Below, piece after piece: positions 14,490-26,394 of a stretch of 64,000 nucleotides of DNA (positions are counted from its first letter, which is position 1; the number at the start of each line of letters is the position of its first letter). The notes beneath the pieces are model-generated. The model did not search any database and was not told the DNA's origin. It saw only the letters and a program-made list of their open reading frames with translations. This DNA comes from Branchiostoma floridae. Its lineage: Eukaryota > Chordata > Leptocardii > Amphioxiformes > Branchiostomatidae. Made by a program: the position numbers and the translations under genes. The DNA lies in assembly GCF_000003815.2 (NCBI RefSeq), contig NC_049983.1, positions 8,577,598 to 8,641,597 of the forward strand. Direction: 5' to 3'.

Positions 14490-16325
14490 CCCTTTCACTA
14501 ATACTTTTACACAGAGTAATCTATTTTAGCTGATTTATGTCAATCGATTGTGTGATACAATATTAATACAGATACCATTTGTAACAATTTGAATTGATTG
14601 ACTATACTGAGCTAGAAGTACGAAAATGTTACTTTGAAAGTGATTTGCACAAAGCTAGAATGGCTTTATTGGATCGTGGAGTATATTATTGACAATACTA
14701 GTAAACACAACAGACAGAGCCTCCAACAGACTCTAACCAGAACAACACAATGTCATGTAAAATATTTCTGGTACATTTCTAAGTTAAGCTGGATTCAAAA
14801 GACAAACACCTTTACTTTGTTCATCATATATTTTAGTCGCATGTTTGTGACTAGTGACCTTCTGTTTAATGATCGACGTGCAGTCTAATAACTGTTATCA
14901 GACTGCACGTCGATTAGCAAATGAAATGCAACCCCTTTATACTCTTGTAGACAATTGGAACCTGGGCCAAAATACAATTGTAAGTCATAATCGTAAACCC
15001 TTACCACCCAAGCCACAAAGCACAACATTGGGAAGCAGTGCAGTTCTGATGTATACAGTCTGTTGGTTTAGTATTGTTTGTGATTGATTCAAGAACAAAA
15101 GAGCATAATAAGCAATTGGCCTTCTCTGGCTGGGAAAGTTGTCTTGCTAAGCAAGAAGCTTTTATCAATCTTATGCTAAGGGACCAAGAACCCGATTTCC
15201 ACCTTCCTGATCATACAAGGCACACATTCGTAACTTCTTTTCATTTGTAGATGAAACACAATTAGAACAAGAAAGTAGCGTAAGAGGAAAGTTACATGGC
15301 TGGAATAAATGTGTAAACATTACAAAGTTTGGACATGACTTTACAGGCGGTCTAACAGCGCCACCTATCTACACTGGTTGGTATTGCAACATGTCCTTCA
15401 AGTCGTACACAGTGTGATACTGTGCTGGCCGGATGTTTGCGGGCATTTTTAGCATCTTTCTTGAGAGAGTCAATACACTCCAAGCAACTCTGATTTGCAG
15501 GGAGTAAGTGCGTCTTTATTCATTAGAATATTTCTTTTATATGTCTTTCTTTTCTTTTGTATTCAAAGACGAATTTTGTACATAAAGATGTATTTCTTGT
15601 TTGGACAAGCCTTTTTGTCGCAAGAATGAGGATCTAGGAACAAGAAAGTTTTGTGTATCTTTTAGGCTGGTGTATCTTGAGAAGAAAAGCGCCGTTAAAC
15701 GGCTGAAATCATCATTGCAGGTAAACCCGCATCCACAGGAAGGTTTTCTTTGTAACAGGGTAAATAACTAACCTCAAGAAGGTTTTCAACCTCCTTGCTA
15801 ACCTTAAGTTTAATTGGACATCAAACGCTGGTCAACTATAATCATGCCATGGTTAGATTGATATAGTGGAAGATTCATACCACCACACCCATACCCCGCG
15901 TCCCAGACAGGTGATGGAGGGATAAGGAGTGCGGAAAGTCTCCATCCCTGAGCAGAGAGCGAGGCGAGTACTTTTCCCAAGCCATAAGAAATTAGAGAGG
16001 ATGGTTGGGTGTTTAGTGTAAAGATACCTTCTTCTTTATATCTCAACACCCTCATACCCTTCCTACTGTCCCTAATTGACCCGACTTTAATTTTCGCCTG
16101 TTTCTGCCAACCACCTTTTTATCTTCCTCCCCAAAGTCAAACTGTGCGCCTTTTTTGTGATAATATCTTTCCCTTTTATACCCCTGCACTCATTAGCATA
16201 CGTGTACATTTGCATAACTCCTCTGATTGGTTACCCTCCAAAATTGAGTTAACTGACCACCTGTCCGTGGCGCGCGGGGACAGGTGTGACGCTGTGAATA
16301 GTACACAAAGATTATTCTGTCTCTT
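14490..16325. other. Gene-free stretch, one strong hairpin
   Basis: No coding exon recognised. The only clear structure is the hairpin at 14872-14914. Short frames elsewhere lack domains. Confidence 0.45.
14872..14914. repeat. 43-bp near-perfect hairpin
   Basis: Arms ATCGACGTGCAGTCT and AGACTGCACGTCGAT (15 bp, perfect) enclose 13 bases that are themselves almost palindromic (ATAAC-T-GTTAT). Function unknown. Confidence 0.9.
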
Positions 16326-16331
16326 TGCATG

Positions 16332-16511
16332 CAGTTCTGGTCACCACTGGCTGAGGTTGTCCAGGTAGACCCACGGACCAGAGCTGACACATCGTCTTGT
16401 TGGGAGACTCGTGCAGTAGTTTCTAACACCACAGCTTATGATGGGCACCAACCTCTTCTGTACTGCTGTTCACGGGACATGGACATACAATGTCAGCAAG
16501 GCCACGGCAGG
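16332..16511 (+). other. Candidate isolated exon (weak)
   Basis: A frame (FWSPLAEVVQVDPRTRAD...) begins after 'tttgcatgcag' and ends at 'cacggcag|gtaag', which fit acceptor and donor sites. A second frame in its 3' half reads GTNLFCTAVHGTWTYNV. No family can be assigned with confidence and no partner exons were found. It could be chance, or a decayed exon. Confidence 0.25.
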
Positions 16512-18410
16512 TAAGTTTTATGGATGACGACATCATTAATTTTAAACATGTAGCCATGACCGTAGTTGTAGAAGGGAAACTAGTTCGATGTACATGTAGT
16601 AGTCAACTTGGTGAATGACGGCCCAGAATTGCATGGAATGGCGCAGGATGGTCCACAAGAGACGTTGCCTTGATGCAGACCACTTGACACAACGATGAAG
16701 AGACCTTATCAAGTATCAAGTAAGTCAGTATGATTATCTTACGGTTATCTGACGGTTTTTTTTTGCGAGTTACTGTGTGAAGGAAAGACAAAGTTATGTT
16801 TTAGATAATTGATGTGACGTGTCATAAAAGCGCGACTTGAGCCCCTAACGTTTTTCTGCATCAAAAACCAGGATCATCCCCAGTCCATTCTACTCCACAG
16901 CTGCATAACAGTCGAGCCTAACGATTTTCTCATCGCATCAATGTGCGCAGTTACAATAAACCTGCTTCCATCAAACATAAATCATGTGTTGAGCTATAAC
17001 TTGTTATGCTACGTGTTATTCAACCATATTTTATCCAATGTGATATCCTAGTCTGTTTTATCAAGCCCCATCCTATGGAATTCCAGTCTTGTGCCTCACG
17101 CTAATGTGCCTAGTGCCTCATGCTAATTTTTGCCATCGGAATCACAGCATATAGCCCTCTTCACCGCATGGATGCCACACACTTAGTCTTCTAGCGAAGT
17201 GGCATCATGACTCGCCACATTGTTCCCGAATTTTCCAATAGCATTGATACATTACATCCTTTACAAACATTATGTGTCATAGAAAGAAAGATTGTTACTT
17301 CCATATTGACGCTGCAATTAGGTTGGAATTTGATCTCCCATTTTTTAGTTGTAACTGCGTTTAAGTTGTGGACCTGGAAGATGTATGTCAATACACAGCT
17401 GTAAACCCTTTCAAATCCTTCTATGACTGCAAATCCTTTTGACAGTTAGGTATCTATAGATTACATCAAATAGCTGGGTGATTTCGGGCGTAAATGACGT
17501 TATAAAGCCCTCTTGAGATAGGATGTCCCCATTGACGTACTTGGGTGTTTATCTCTTGCGCTATATAATGGGGAATCTTGGTCTTTATTGCGCTGCATTG
17601 TCTAGACCTAAGTCGCATTGGCTTTAAGAGAGATGGCTAAAAGCACCTCATTTGAGCATGCAGATTATGGCCATTGGTCATAAAGTAAGAAACAAGGACT
17701 CTCATCCCTAATGAGTTGCCGTGGCTGGTTAAGACTATATTTCCCTAAAACAAAACACGAACATATTTCAATATATACTATGTACAATATGATATGTACT
17801 ATGTACATACAGTCATATATGTATAGATCTGGTATCTACAAGGCTGTCCTGATGAACCCGTATATATACGGGATGCACATATATGATTCCTGTAGGTGGG
17901 TCCAGTAAATACAGGTTTGTGGCATTTCTTACCACAGGAAAGCGCATTGATCTGGAAGTCTGCAGCAGCAGCACAGAATAGGTCACGTTTTACTGATCAG
18001 ATTAAACAACCAGCTTAGGAGGGTTAAATTGACAAAAAAGTCTGAGCAGGACAAAGGGTCACAAAGGTCATAAACTTAGAACATGCGAGGGCAAGAGAAG
18101 TAGTATGGGGATTACGACCCCTATATCCACCTACCAAATATCATCAGGATCAATCAAAGGCGCTTTTCGAGTGATGCTGTTCACAGACAGACAGAAAGAC
18201 GGACAGACAGACAGACAGACAGACGTACAAGCCTAAAACATAACCTTGCCATTCTGGCAAAGGTAATAAATATATCTACCTTCGAAACGCACTTTGAATA
18301 CGCACAAAGCTCGCTCCAGGCGCGTAGGAAAACGCCAGGTCAAGGTTTCGGGTCAAAGTTCAAATCTGACCGGATATCTGTAATCCGCACTGAAGGCCTC
18401 GTTCCGGTAT
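16512..18410. other. Gene-free stretch with a dispersed repeat end
   Basis: No coding region recognised. Bases about 18115-18270 carry '(acag)n' with 'cataaccttgcc', the reverse orientation of the microsatellite-bearing dispersed repeat also seen at 36.88-37.25 kb and 44.96-45.2 kb. Confidence 0.5.
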
Positions 18411-21400
18411 TACTGCGCGGGTGGGCACAATGTGCGTTACTTTCAACACTTGAATATCAAAGTAAAACCCGTGGGCAAAAGGTAAAAAGTGATTTGAGTA
18501 CCCAAAATTACTTTGTAACTTTTCTACATACGAATGAAGGCTCACCTGGGGGATAACCACTAACCGCTAAGCGAACCCTTCGGTAACCGCAAAAAAGCGA
18601 GTCCTTACGATCGGACTTCCGAGATTTCAAACATAATGTGCGTTACTTTCAACACTTGAATATCAAAGTAAAACCCGTGGGCAAAAGGTAAAAAGTGATT
18701 TGAGTACCCAAAATTACTTTGTAACTTTTCTACATACGAATGAAGGCTCACCTGGGGGATAACCGCTAACCGCTAAGCGAACCCTTCGGTAACCGCAGAA
18801 AAGCGACCCCTTACGATCGGACTTCCGAAATTTCAAACAAAATGTGCGTTACTTTCAACACTTGAATATCATAGTAAAACCCGTGGGCAAAGGGTAAAAA
18901 GTGATTTGAGTACCCAAAATTACTTTGTAACTTTTCTACATACGAATGAAGGCTCACCTGGGGGATAACCGCTAAGCGAACCCTTCGGTAACCGCAAAAA
19001 AGCGACCCCTTACGATCGGACTTCCGAAATTTCAAACAAAATGTGCGTTACTTTCAACACTTGAATATCATAGTAAAACCCGTGGGCAAAAGGTAAAAAA
19101 TGATTTGAGTACCCAAAATTACTTTGTAACTTTTCTACATACGAATGAAGGCTCACCTGGGGGATAACCGCTAACCGCTAAGCGAACCCTTCGGTAACCG
19201 CAAAAAAGCGACCCCTTACGATCGGACTTCCGAAATTTCAAACAAAATGTGCGTTACTTTCAACACTTGAATATCATAGTAAAACCCGTGGGCAAAAGGT
19301 AAAAAGTGATTTGAGTACCCAAAATTACTTTGTAACTTTTCTACATACGAATGAAGGCTCACCTGGGGGATAACCGCTAACCGCTAAGCGAACCCTTCGG
19401 TAACCGCAAAAAAGCGACCCCTTACGATCGGACTTCCGAAATTTCAAACAAAATGTGCGTTACTTTCAACACTTGAATATCATAGTAAAACCCGTGGGCA
19501 AAAGGTAAAAAGTGATTTGAGTACCCAAAATTACTTTGTAACTTTTCTACATACGAATGAAGGCTCACCTGGGGGATAACCGCTAACCGCTAAGCGAACC
19601 CTTCGGTAACCGCAAAAAAGCGTTCCCTTACGATCGGACTTCCGAAATTTCAAACAAAATGTGCGTTACTTTCAACACTTGAATATCATAGTAAAACCCG
19701 TGGGAAAAAGGTAAAAAGTGATTTGAGTACCCAAAATTACTTTGTAACTTTTCTACATACGAATGAAGGCTCACCTGGGGGATAACCGCTAACCGCTAGG
19801 CGAACCCTTCGGTAACCGCAAAAAAGTGACCCCTTACGATCGGACTTCCGAACTTTCAAACAAAATGTGCGTTACTTTCAACACTTGAATATCATAGTAA
19901 AACCCGTGGGCAAAAGGTAAAAAGTGATTTGAGTACCCAAAATTACTTTGTAACTTTTCTACATACGAATGAAGGCTCACCTGGGGGATAACCGCTAACC
20001 TCTAAGCGAACCCTTCGGTAATTGCAAAAAAGCGACCAGTTACGATCGGACTTCCGAAATTTCAAACAAAATGTGCGTTACTTTCAACACTTGAATATCA
20101 TAGTAAAACCCGTGGGCAAACGGTAAAAGGTGATTTGAGTACCCAAAATTACTTTGTAACTTTTCTACATAGGAATGAAGGCTCACCTGGGGGATAACCG
20201 CTAACCGCTAAGCGAACCCTTCGGTAACCGCAAAAAAGCGACCCCTTACGATCGGACTTCCGAAATTTCAAACAAAATGTGCGTTACTTTCAACACTTGA
20301 ATATCAAAGTAAAACCCGTGGGCAAAAGGTAAAAAGTGATTTGAGTACCCAAAATTACTTTGTAACTTTTCTACATACGAATAAAGGCTCACCTGGGGGA
20401 TAACCGCTAAGCGAACCCTTCGGTAACCGCAAAAAAGCGAGTCCTTACGATCGGACTTCCGAAATTTCAAACAAAATGTGCGTTACTTTCAACACTTGAA
20501 TATCATAGTAAAACCCGTGGGCAAAAGGTAAAAAGTGATTTGAGTACCCAAAATTACTTTGTAACTTTTCTACATACGAATGAAGGCTCACCTGGGGGAT
20601 AACCACTAACCGCTAAGCGAACCCTTCGGTAACCGCAAAAAAGCGAGTCCTACGATCGGACTTCCGAGATTTCAAACATAATGTGCGTTACTTTCAACAC
20701 TTGAATATCAAAGTAAAACCCGTGGGCAAAAGGTAAAAAGTGATTTGAGTACCCAAAATTACTTTGTAACTTTTCTACATACGAATGAAGGCTCACCTGG
20801 GGGATAACCGCTAACCGCTAAGCGAACCCTTCGGTAACCGCAGAAAAGCGACCCCTTACGATCGGACTTCCGAAATTTCAAACAAAATGTGCGTTACTTT
20901 CAACACTTGAATATCATAGTAAAACCCGTGGGCAAAGGGTAAAAGGTGATTTGAGTACCCAAAATTACTTTGTAACTTTTCTAACATACGAATGAAGGCT
21001 CAGCTGGGCGCTGGGGGATAACCGCTAAGCGAACCCTTCGGGTAACCGCAGAAAAAGTGACCCCTTACGATCGAGACTTCCGAAATTTCAAACAAAATGT
21101 GCGTTACTTTCAACACTTGAATATCATAGTAAAACCCGTGGGCAAAAGATAAAAAGTGATTTGAGTACCCAAAATTACTTTGTAACTTTTCTACATACGA
21201 ATGAAGGCTCACCTGGGGGATAACCGCTAACCGCTAAGCGAACCCTTCGGTAACCGCAAAAAAGCGACCCCTTACGATCGGACTTCCGAAATTTCAAACA
21301 TAATGTGCGTTACTTTCAACACTTGAATATCAAAGTAAAACCCGTGGGCAAAAGGTAAAAAGTGATTTGAGTACCCAAAATTACTTTGTAAATTTTCTAC

Positions 21401-22228
21401 ATACGAATGAAGGCTCACCTGGGGGACAACCGCTAACCGCTAAGCGAACCCTTCGGTAACCGCAAAAAAGCGACCCCTTACGATCGGACTTCCGAAATTT
21501 CAAACAAAATGTGCGTTACTTTCAACACTTGAATATCATAGTAAAACCCGTGGGCAAAAGGTAAAAAGTGATTTGAGTACCCAAAATTACTTTGTAACTT
21601 TTCTACATACGAATGAAGGCTCACCTGGGGGATAACCGCTAACCGCTAAGCGAACCCTTCGGTAACCGCAAAAAAGCGACCCCTTACGATCGGACTTCCG
21701 AAATTTCAAACAAAATGTGCGTTACTTTCAACACTTGAATATCATAGTAAGACCCGTGGGCAAAAGGTAAAAAGTGATTTGAGTACCCAAAATCACTTTG
21801 TAACTTTTCTACATACGAATGAAGGCTCACCTGGGGGATAACCGCTAACCGCTAAGCGAACCCTTCGGTGACCGCAAAAAAGTGACCCCTTACGATCGGA
21901 CTTCCGAAATTTCAAACAAAATGTGCGTTACTTTCAACACTTGAATATCATAGTAAGACCCGTGGGCAAAAGGTAAAAAGTGATTTGAGTACCCAAAATT
22001 ACTTTGTAACTTTTCTACATACGAATGAAGGCTCACCTGGGGGATAACCGCTAACCGCTAAGCGAACCCTTCGGTAACCGCAAAAAAGTGACCCCTTACG
22101 ATCGGACTTCCGAAATTTCAAACAAAATGTGCGTTACTTTCAACACTTGAATATCATAGTAAAACCCGTGGGCAAAAGGTAAAAAGTGATTTGAGTACCC
22201 AAAATTACTTTGTAACTTTTCTACATAT
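18411..22228. repeat. Satellite array 2, ~205-bp unit, about 18 copies
   Basis: Same satellite family as 12.2-13.7 kb. Landmarks recur every ~199-208 bp: 'aatgtgcgttactttcaaca', 'aaacccgtgggcaaaaggta', 'tacgaatgaaggctcacctg', 'aacccttcggtaaccgc' and 'ttacgatcggacttccg'. Units are very similar, so the array is recently homogenised. Some units lack one 'aaccgct' (about 7 bp). Short minus-strand frames of 66-74 aa repeated here are by-products and not genes. Confidence 0.97.
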
Positions 22229-22237
22229 TAAATACTA

Positions 22238-22270
22238 CAATGTGTCCGGAGAAGAGGTCCGGACACATTG
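22238..22270. repeat. Perfect 13-bp-stem hairpin at satellite edge
   Basis: CAATGTGTCCGGA and TCCGGACACATTG flank the 7-base loop gaagagg. It starts within ten bases of the break in the last satellite unit. Confidence 0.9.
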
Positions 22271-23160
22271 GGTTATGTTCAAGAACTGCTGACAGGCCAC
22301 GAGGGTCGGTCGTCTTTATTCGCGCTCGTATCAAATCATAGGTGGTGGGAGAGGCTCAGAGGAAATTACCATACCAAAAGTACCTACAGTAGTACTAGTG
22401 CTATGTATGAGTCGATGCAAGTATTGATACCATAGCGAAGAAGGCATACTGCATGTGCGATGACTCTTTAAATTGCACATCAGAATGAAAGGGCGGAAAA
22501 TTTATTTTTCAGATGAAATTATGTTAAACTTTATGGCACAGGAAATACTCTTTTTTTAATGTGTTATTCCAAAGCTAGGTACAACGGTGTCATTTTTTGT
22601 TGTTAACACCTTTTTTTAAATTAAAAACAACAACTGTAGCACATTTGTCAAATGCTATGAATTATTCCTTTTTACTTCTCTGTAAATTTGATCTTTTGTT
22701 ACTGGGGTAGGGGATCCGGCATGCGCACATACCAAGTTTTGTTATACACATCATTTAATCTTTACTTGTTGTCAGTATTATTTATATCTTCCTTAAATTT
22801 GTATTTCGCTTAGTTCAGTTATGTCTATGTCTTTGTACATATGTATATTGGTGGCGTGAATATAAGTTCCCAACTTAAGTGCGCCACCACTATGTCTACG
22901 TCAAAGGGAATAATAATTAAAAACAATACTAGGACTAGTATTTGTACAGTCGAGCACTATTGCACATGGAGGGATAACACAACAATGGTGCCATTACAAC
23001 ACACAGTTGAAATCTCGGTCACGTGTATGCCAGGTGTGGAACATGTGAAGTAAGGTACAAAAGATAGGTCATGGACCGTTACCTTGGCTTTGTAGCATGT
23101 GACTGAAACTACGTCAGCAAAAAGTAAATGTTTAGAGTACCCCGCACCGTACGTACCATA
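22271..23160. other. 5' flank of the TRIM gene
   Basis: AT-rich with no recognisable exon. A TATA-like run 'tattttaaatac' lies at about 23187-23198, about 30 bases before the chosen ATG; its role is uncertain. Confidence 0.35.
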
Positions 23161-23222
23161 TTGTGCGAGGGAAGGACACGTCGCACTATTTTAAATACAT
23201 TTTTGACAACGCCTCAAACACG

Positions 23223-25406
23223 ATGGCGAGTAAGTTTCAAGCGTCAGATGACTTTGACGACCAGTTCCTGACGTGCCCGGTCTGTATGCCACACTTCCGG
23301 GATCCCAGAATCCTGCCATGTCTGCACACATTTTGTAAGGGCTGTCTGGAAGAATGGGTCACCAAACAACAGCCACTGGAATGTCCAACCTGCCGCACAC
23401 AGGTCAGTCTACCAGACCAAGGTGTGGACGGACTCAAGACCAACTTCTACGTCAACAATCTGCTGGACTTCGCGGCGGCAAAGAAAGGGGCGGAGCCAGG
23501 TGTGCCATGTCAGATATGTGAGGGGAATAGGGAAGGGTCAAAGTCTTGGTGTGCTGACTGCGCTATCTTGATGTGTGATTCGTGCACACTGCTTCACCGA
23601 AAGTTTCCATCTTCGAAAGATCACGAAGTCACCACAGAAGAGATCCTGAAGGCAGAGGAAGGTAGGAGCAAATTTCATCGCAAACGACACTGCGACAAGC
23701 ACAAGAAGTATGAACTGGAATTCTACTGTGAGATCTGCAAGACTTTGGTCTGTACCGCATGCACCGTGGTCGACCATCGGCCGGGCAAAGATCACAATCC
23801 GGTAGAAATCGCTACCGTTGCTCAGAAAAGGAAAGACACGCTACAAGGACTCCTGCAAGACATAGACCCGCGTCTGAATGAAATAGAGGCTTCTGTTAAG
23901 GAAGTTGAAAGAAAGATGTCAAACTTAATGCCTTCGAGAGAAGAAGCCACAAACCGAGCCAATGCATGTTTCAACCAACTTGTTGACCTTCTGCGAGAGC
24001 GTGAAAAGGAGATCGTCGGCCAGATTGACGAACAGTGCCGAGCCGATGGCAAGGCTCTACAGACAAAGAAGGAAGCGATAGAGTTCGAGTTGGTCGGACT
24101 GACGAGTGCACGAACGTTCTGTCAACAAGCTGTAGAACACGGAAGTGACGTACACGTTGTGGAGGTGGGAAACCAAGTGCAAACAAGGGTAGAAACTCTG
24201 CTGGCAAAACAGCTAGACCTGGAGTCCAACTGGAGTGAGTTTCAGTTCGTCGAGAACACGGCTGTCGCTAACTTTAAGAAAGCGATTGGAGACTTGGGCG
24301 GCGTAAAAACAGACATCGACGCTTCGAAGTGCGAAGTTGTTGTAAAGACGGCAGTTGAGGGGTTTGAGTGTATCGCTGAACTGACGACAATGAATCAAGA
24401 AGGCCGTCCTTGTGTTACAAACAGTAGAGCCGTCACAGCCAACATGAAGGACCCGTCTGAACACAATGTTCCCACACAACTACAGATGAAGTACGGAGGA
24501 GAGTGGGAAATATCGTATGTTCCCACCGTCACGGGAATCCATAGGCTGGAGGTCCAGGTCAACTCAGAACAGGTGGGAGGAAGTCCATTTGATGTTCAAG
24601 TACACGGAAAGGAGACTCCAGCGTTGACTATCGGACAGAAGGGAAGGGGAGTGGGGGAACTGAATTGGCCGCTAGGTGTCGCGGTTGATAAGGATGGCAA
24701 CATCGCAGTGGTGGAGAAGGGGAACAAGCGAGTTCAGGTCTTCGATGGACGCAGAGGTCGTTCTTTGAGCACTTTTGCTGTTGAGGGTGAGAAGGCATTC
24801 GGTATCGATGTGGACTCGAATGGGATGTTTCTTGTGACGTCGTGGGGCAAAAATTACGGCATAAGACGCTACTCTAAGGAAGGTAAACTTCTGAACACGT
24901 TCCAGCCGGACTGTATGAAACATCCACTCGGAGTTGCAGTTCTGCAGGACGGCCGCATGGTGGTGGCGGACAACAAACAGAAGTCGTGTCTCCTCCTTCA
25001 GCCTGACGGCAGCCTCATCCGGGAGATCGGCAAGGGGCAGTTACGCAGCCCGTACTTCGTGTCGGTAGACGAGTCGCGTGATGTGTTGTTCGTCACAGAC
25101 AACAGCGCACACAAAGTATTCGCGTTCAACCTTGGCGGGAAATTGATGTTTGACTTTGGCAAGCAAGGTGACAATGATGGCGAAATGAAAAATCCCCACT
25201 GCGTAAGGGTAGACCCGGCAGGTAACGTTATTGTAGGTAACGCTGGTGACGGCCGTGTGCAAGTGTTTGGTCATGACGGGACTTTTACACAGAAAATTGC
25301 AACGGTTGAGGATGGTTATGCGACTGGAATCGCTCTAACTCATGATGGTAACATAGTTGTGGCATGTTTCCATGGACATTGTATGGAACTGTACATGTAC
25401 AAGTGA
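23223..25406 (+). CDS. TRIM-NHL protein (TRIM2/3/71-like), intronless
   Basis: 727 aa from the ATG at 23223 (acgATGGCG, a good context). The frame also runs from an ATG at 23163 (747 aa), but that extension has no domain. Residues 18-57 are a C3HC4 RING (CPVC, CLHTFCKGC, CPTC), the E3 ubiquitin ligase module. Residues ~96-135 are B-box 1 (CQIC...CADC...CDSC) and ~155-195 B-box 2 (HCDKH...CEIC...CTAC). A coiled coil covers ~200-345, a filamin-type Ig domain ~370-463 (GGSPFDVQVH), and six NHL repeats ~475-727 (e.g. NWPLGVAVDKDGNIAVVEKG) form a propeller. The protein probably ubiquitylates partners recognised through the propeller. Amphioxus has many intronless TRIM genes, and the lack of introns fits expansion by retroposition or tandem duplication. 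It is intact. A poly(A) signal AATAAA lies at 25783. Confidence 0.95.
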   Translation: MASKFQASDDFDDQFLTCPVCMPHFRDPRILPCLHTFCKGCLEEWVTKQQPLECPTCRTQVSLPDQGVDGLKTNFYVNNLLDFAAAKKGAEPGVPCQICEGNREGSKSWCADCAILMCDSCTLLHRKFPSSKDHEVTTEEILKAEEGRSKFHRKRHCDKHKKYELEFYCEICKTLVCTACTVVDHRPGKDHNPVEIATVAQKRKDTLQGLLQDIDPRLNEIEASVKEVERKMSNLMPSREEATNRANACFNQLVDLLREREKEIVGQIDEQCRADGKALQTKKEAIEFELVGLTSARTFCQQAVEHGSDVHVVEVGNQVQTRVETLLAKQLDLESNWSEFQFVENTAVANFKKAIGDLGGVKTDIDASKCEVVVKTAVEGFECIAELTTMNQEGRPCVTNSRAVTANMKDPSEHNVPTQLQMKYGGEWEISYVPTVTGIHRLEVQVNSEQVGGSPFDVQVHGKETPALTIGQKGRGVGELNWPLGVAVDKDGNIAVVEKGNKRVQVFDGRRGRSLSTFAVEGEKAFGIDVDSNGMFLVTSWGKNYGIRRYSKEGKLLNTFQPDCMKHPLGVAVLQDGRMVVADNKQKSCLLLQPDGSLIREIGKGQLRSPYFVSVDESRDVLFVTDNSAHKVFAFNLGGKLMFDFGKQGDNDGEMKNPHCVRVDPAGNVIVGNAGDGRVQVFGHDGTFTQKIATVEDGYATGIALTHDGNIVVACFHGHCMELYMYK

Positions 25407-25782
25407 TCTGAGATCTATCGGGCTAACTTTGTATGTCAAAATTTTGGTACACTTTGTCCTTTTTATTGATCTTAACGTAGCTTGTTCTTTTGGTCTTATC
25501 TAATCTTAACTGAATGATGTGTAGAACTTAGTCAGAGATATCACAGGCTAATGTTCTGTAACTTGTGCATCAGCAAGTATAAAGGGAATTTTGGACATGT
25601 ATCTATGGAAACAACCTTTAAGTTTTGAGATCTGTTACATCCATAAGTTGTTTATTAAGGGCAGTAAATTTTTTGTTAAGAACTGTATGTATGTTAGAGT
25701 GTGTACGGAAAGTTGCAGGGTTATACTTATGTTAATGCTTATGTCACCATTACTTATGTTTCTGATTTCTGAGTTTGTCAAG

Positions 25783-25788
25783 AATAAA
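25783..25788 (+). terminator. Poly(A) signal of the TRIM gene
   Basis: AATAAA about 380 bases after the stop codon in an AT-rich 3' region; the nearest canonical hexamer found downstream. Confidence 0.5.
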
Positions 25789-26079
25789 GTTTCTCTTATG
25801 TCAACTCTATGCCTTTGTTATCAGTTATTCCCTATGGGAATGGAATAGAGAATGGAACTGGAACTGAAAATGCTGGTCTTGCAAAGACAAAAAGGGACCA
25901 CGATAAATAACAAAACTAGCTGCAAGTTATTGACAACTGAAAGATAGTCAATTTTAATTGTCATTATTGGGTTACTTGAAACGGGTAAATTTAGCTTCTG
26001 ATTTAGCTCTGAAAAGTAATTAAAAGAAATAACGTGATAATTGAAAAAGTTGTGATAAAAGCTTTTGGTTTCAATATCA

Positions 26080-26372
26080 CATTAATTCACCAAACGAGAG
26101 TTTCAGGATTCCTCTATTAGGGACTTATTGTGATAGCATCTCCTTTATCATATCAATTCTCTAAAGAGAGATCCAGTATTCTCTTTTGGAGAATTAATGT
26201 GACAGCACGCCCCCTCCCCGAATCAAATTAATTCACTAAAGAGAGAATCTTCTATTGGAGAATTATTGTGATAGCAACCCTTTTTTCACCTTAATTCTCC
26301 AAAGGGAGATCCAGTATTCTTCTGCTGGAGAATTAATGTGATAGCAACCCCCTTATCACATCAACAACCTTG
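26080..26372. repeat. Four ~66-bp hairpin-bearing units
   Basis: Units alternate 'attaattc(t)c(a)ccaaag/aaagagag' with 'tctatt/ctcttttggagaattaatgtgatagca', so each can fold on 'ttaattctcc' against 'ggagaattaa'. Four diverged copies lie between 26080 and 26372, directly upstream of a LINE endonuclease relic. Confidence 0.75.
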
Positions 26373-26394
26373 TAAATTTCGATTTTCCAGGTTT

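Noticed and set aside
18360..21212. Recurrent 66-74 codon minus-strand frames
   Set aside because: Each is the same piece of the satellite unit; the reading frame is broken at the same point in every unit.
12205..22228. CRISPR-like regular repeats
   Set aside because: Units of ~204 bp are contiguous with no unique spacers, in an animal genome; this is satellite DNA.
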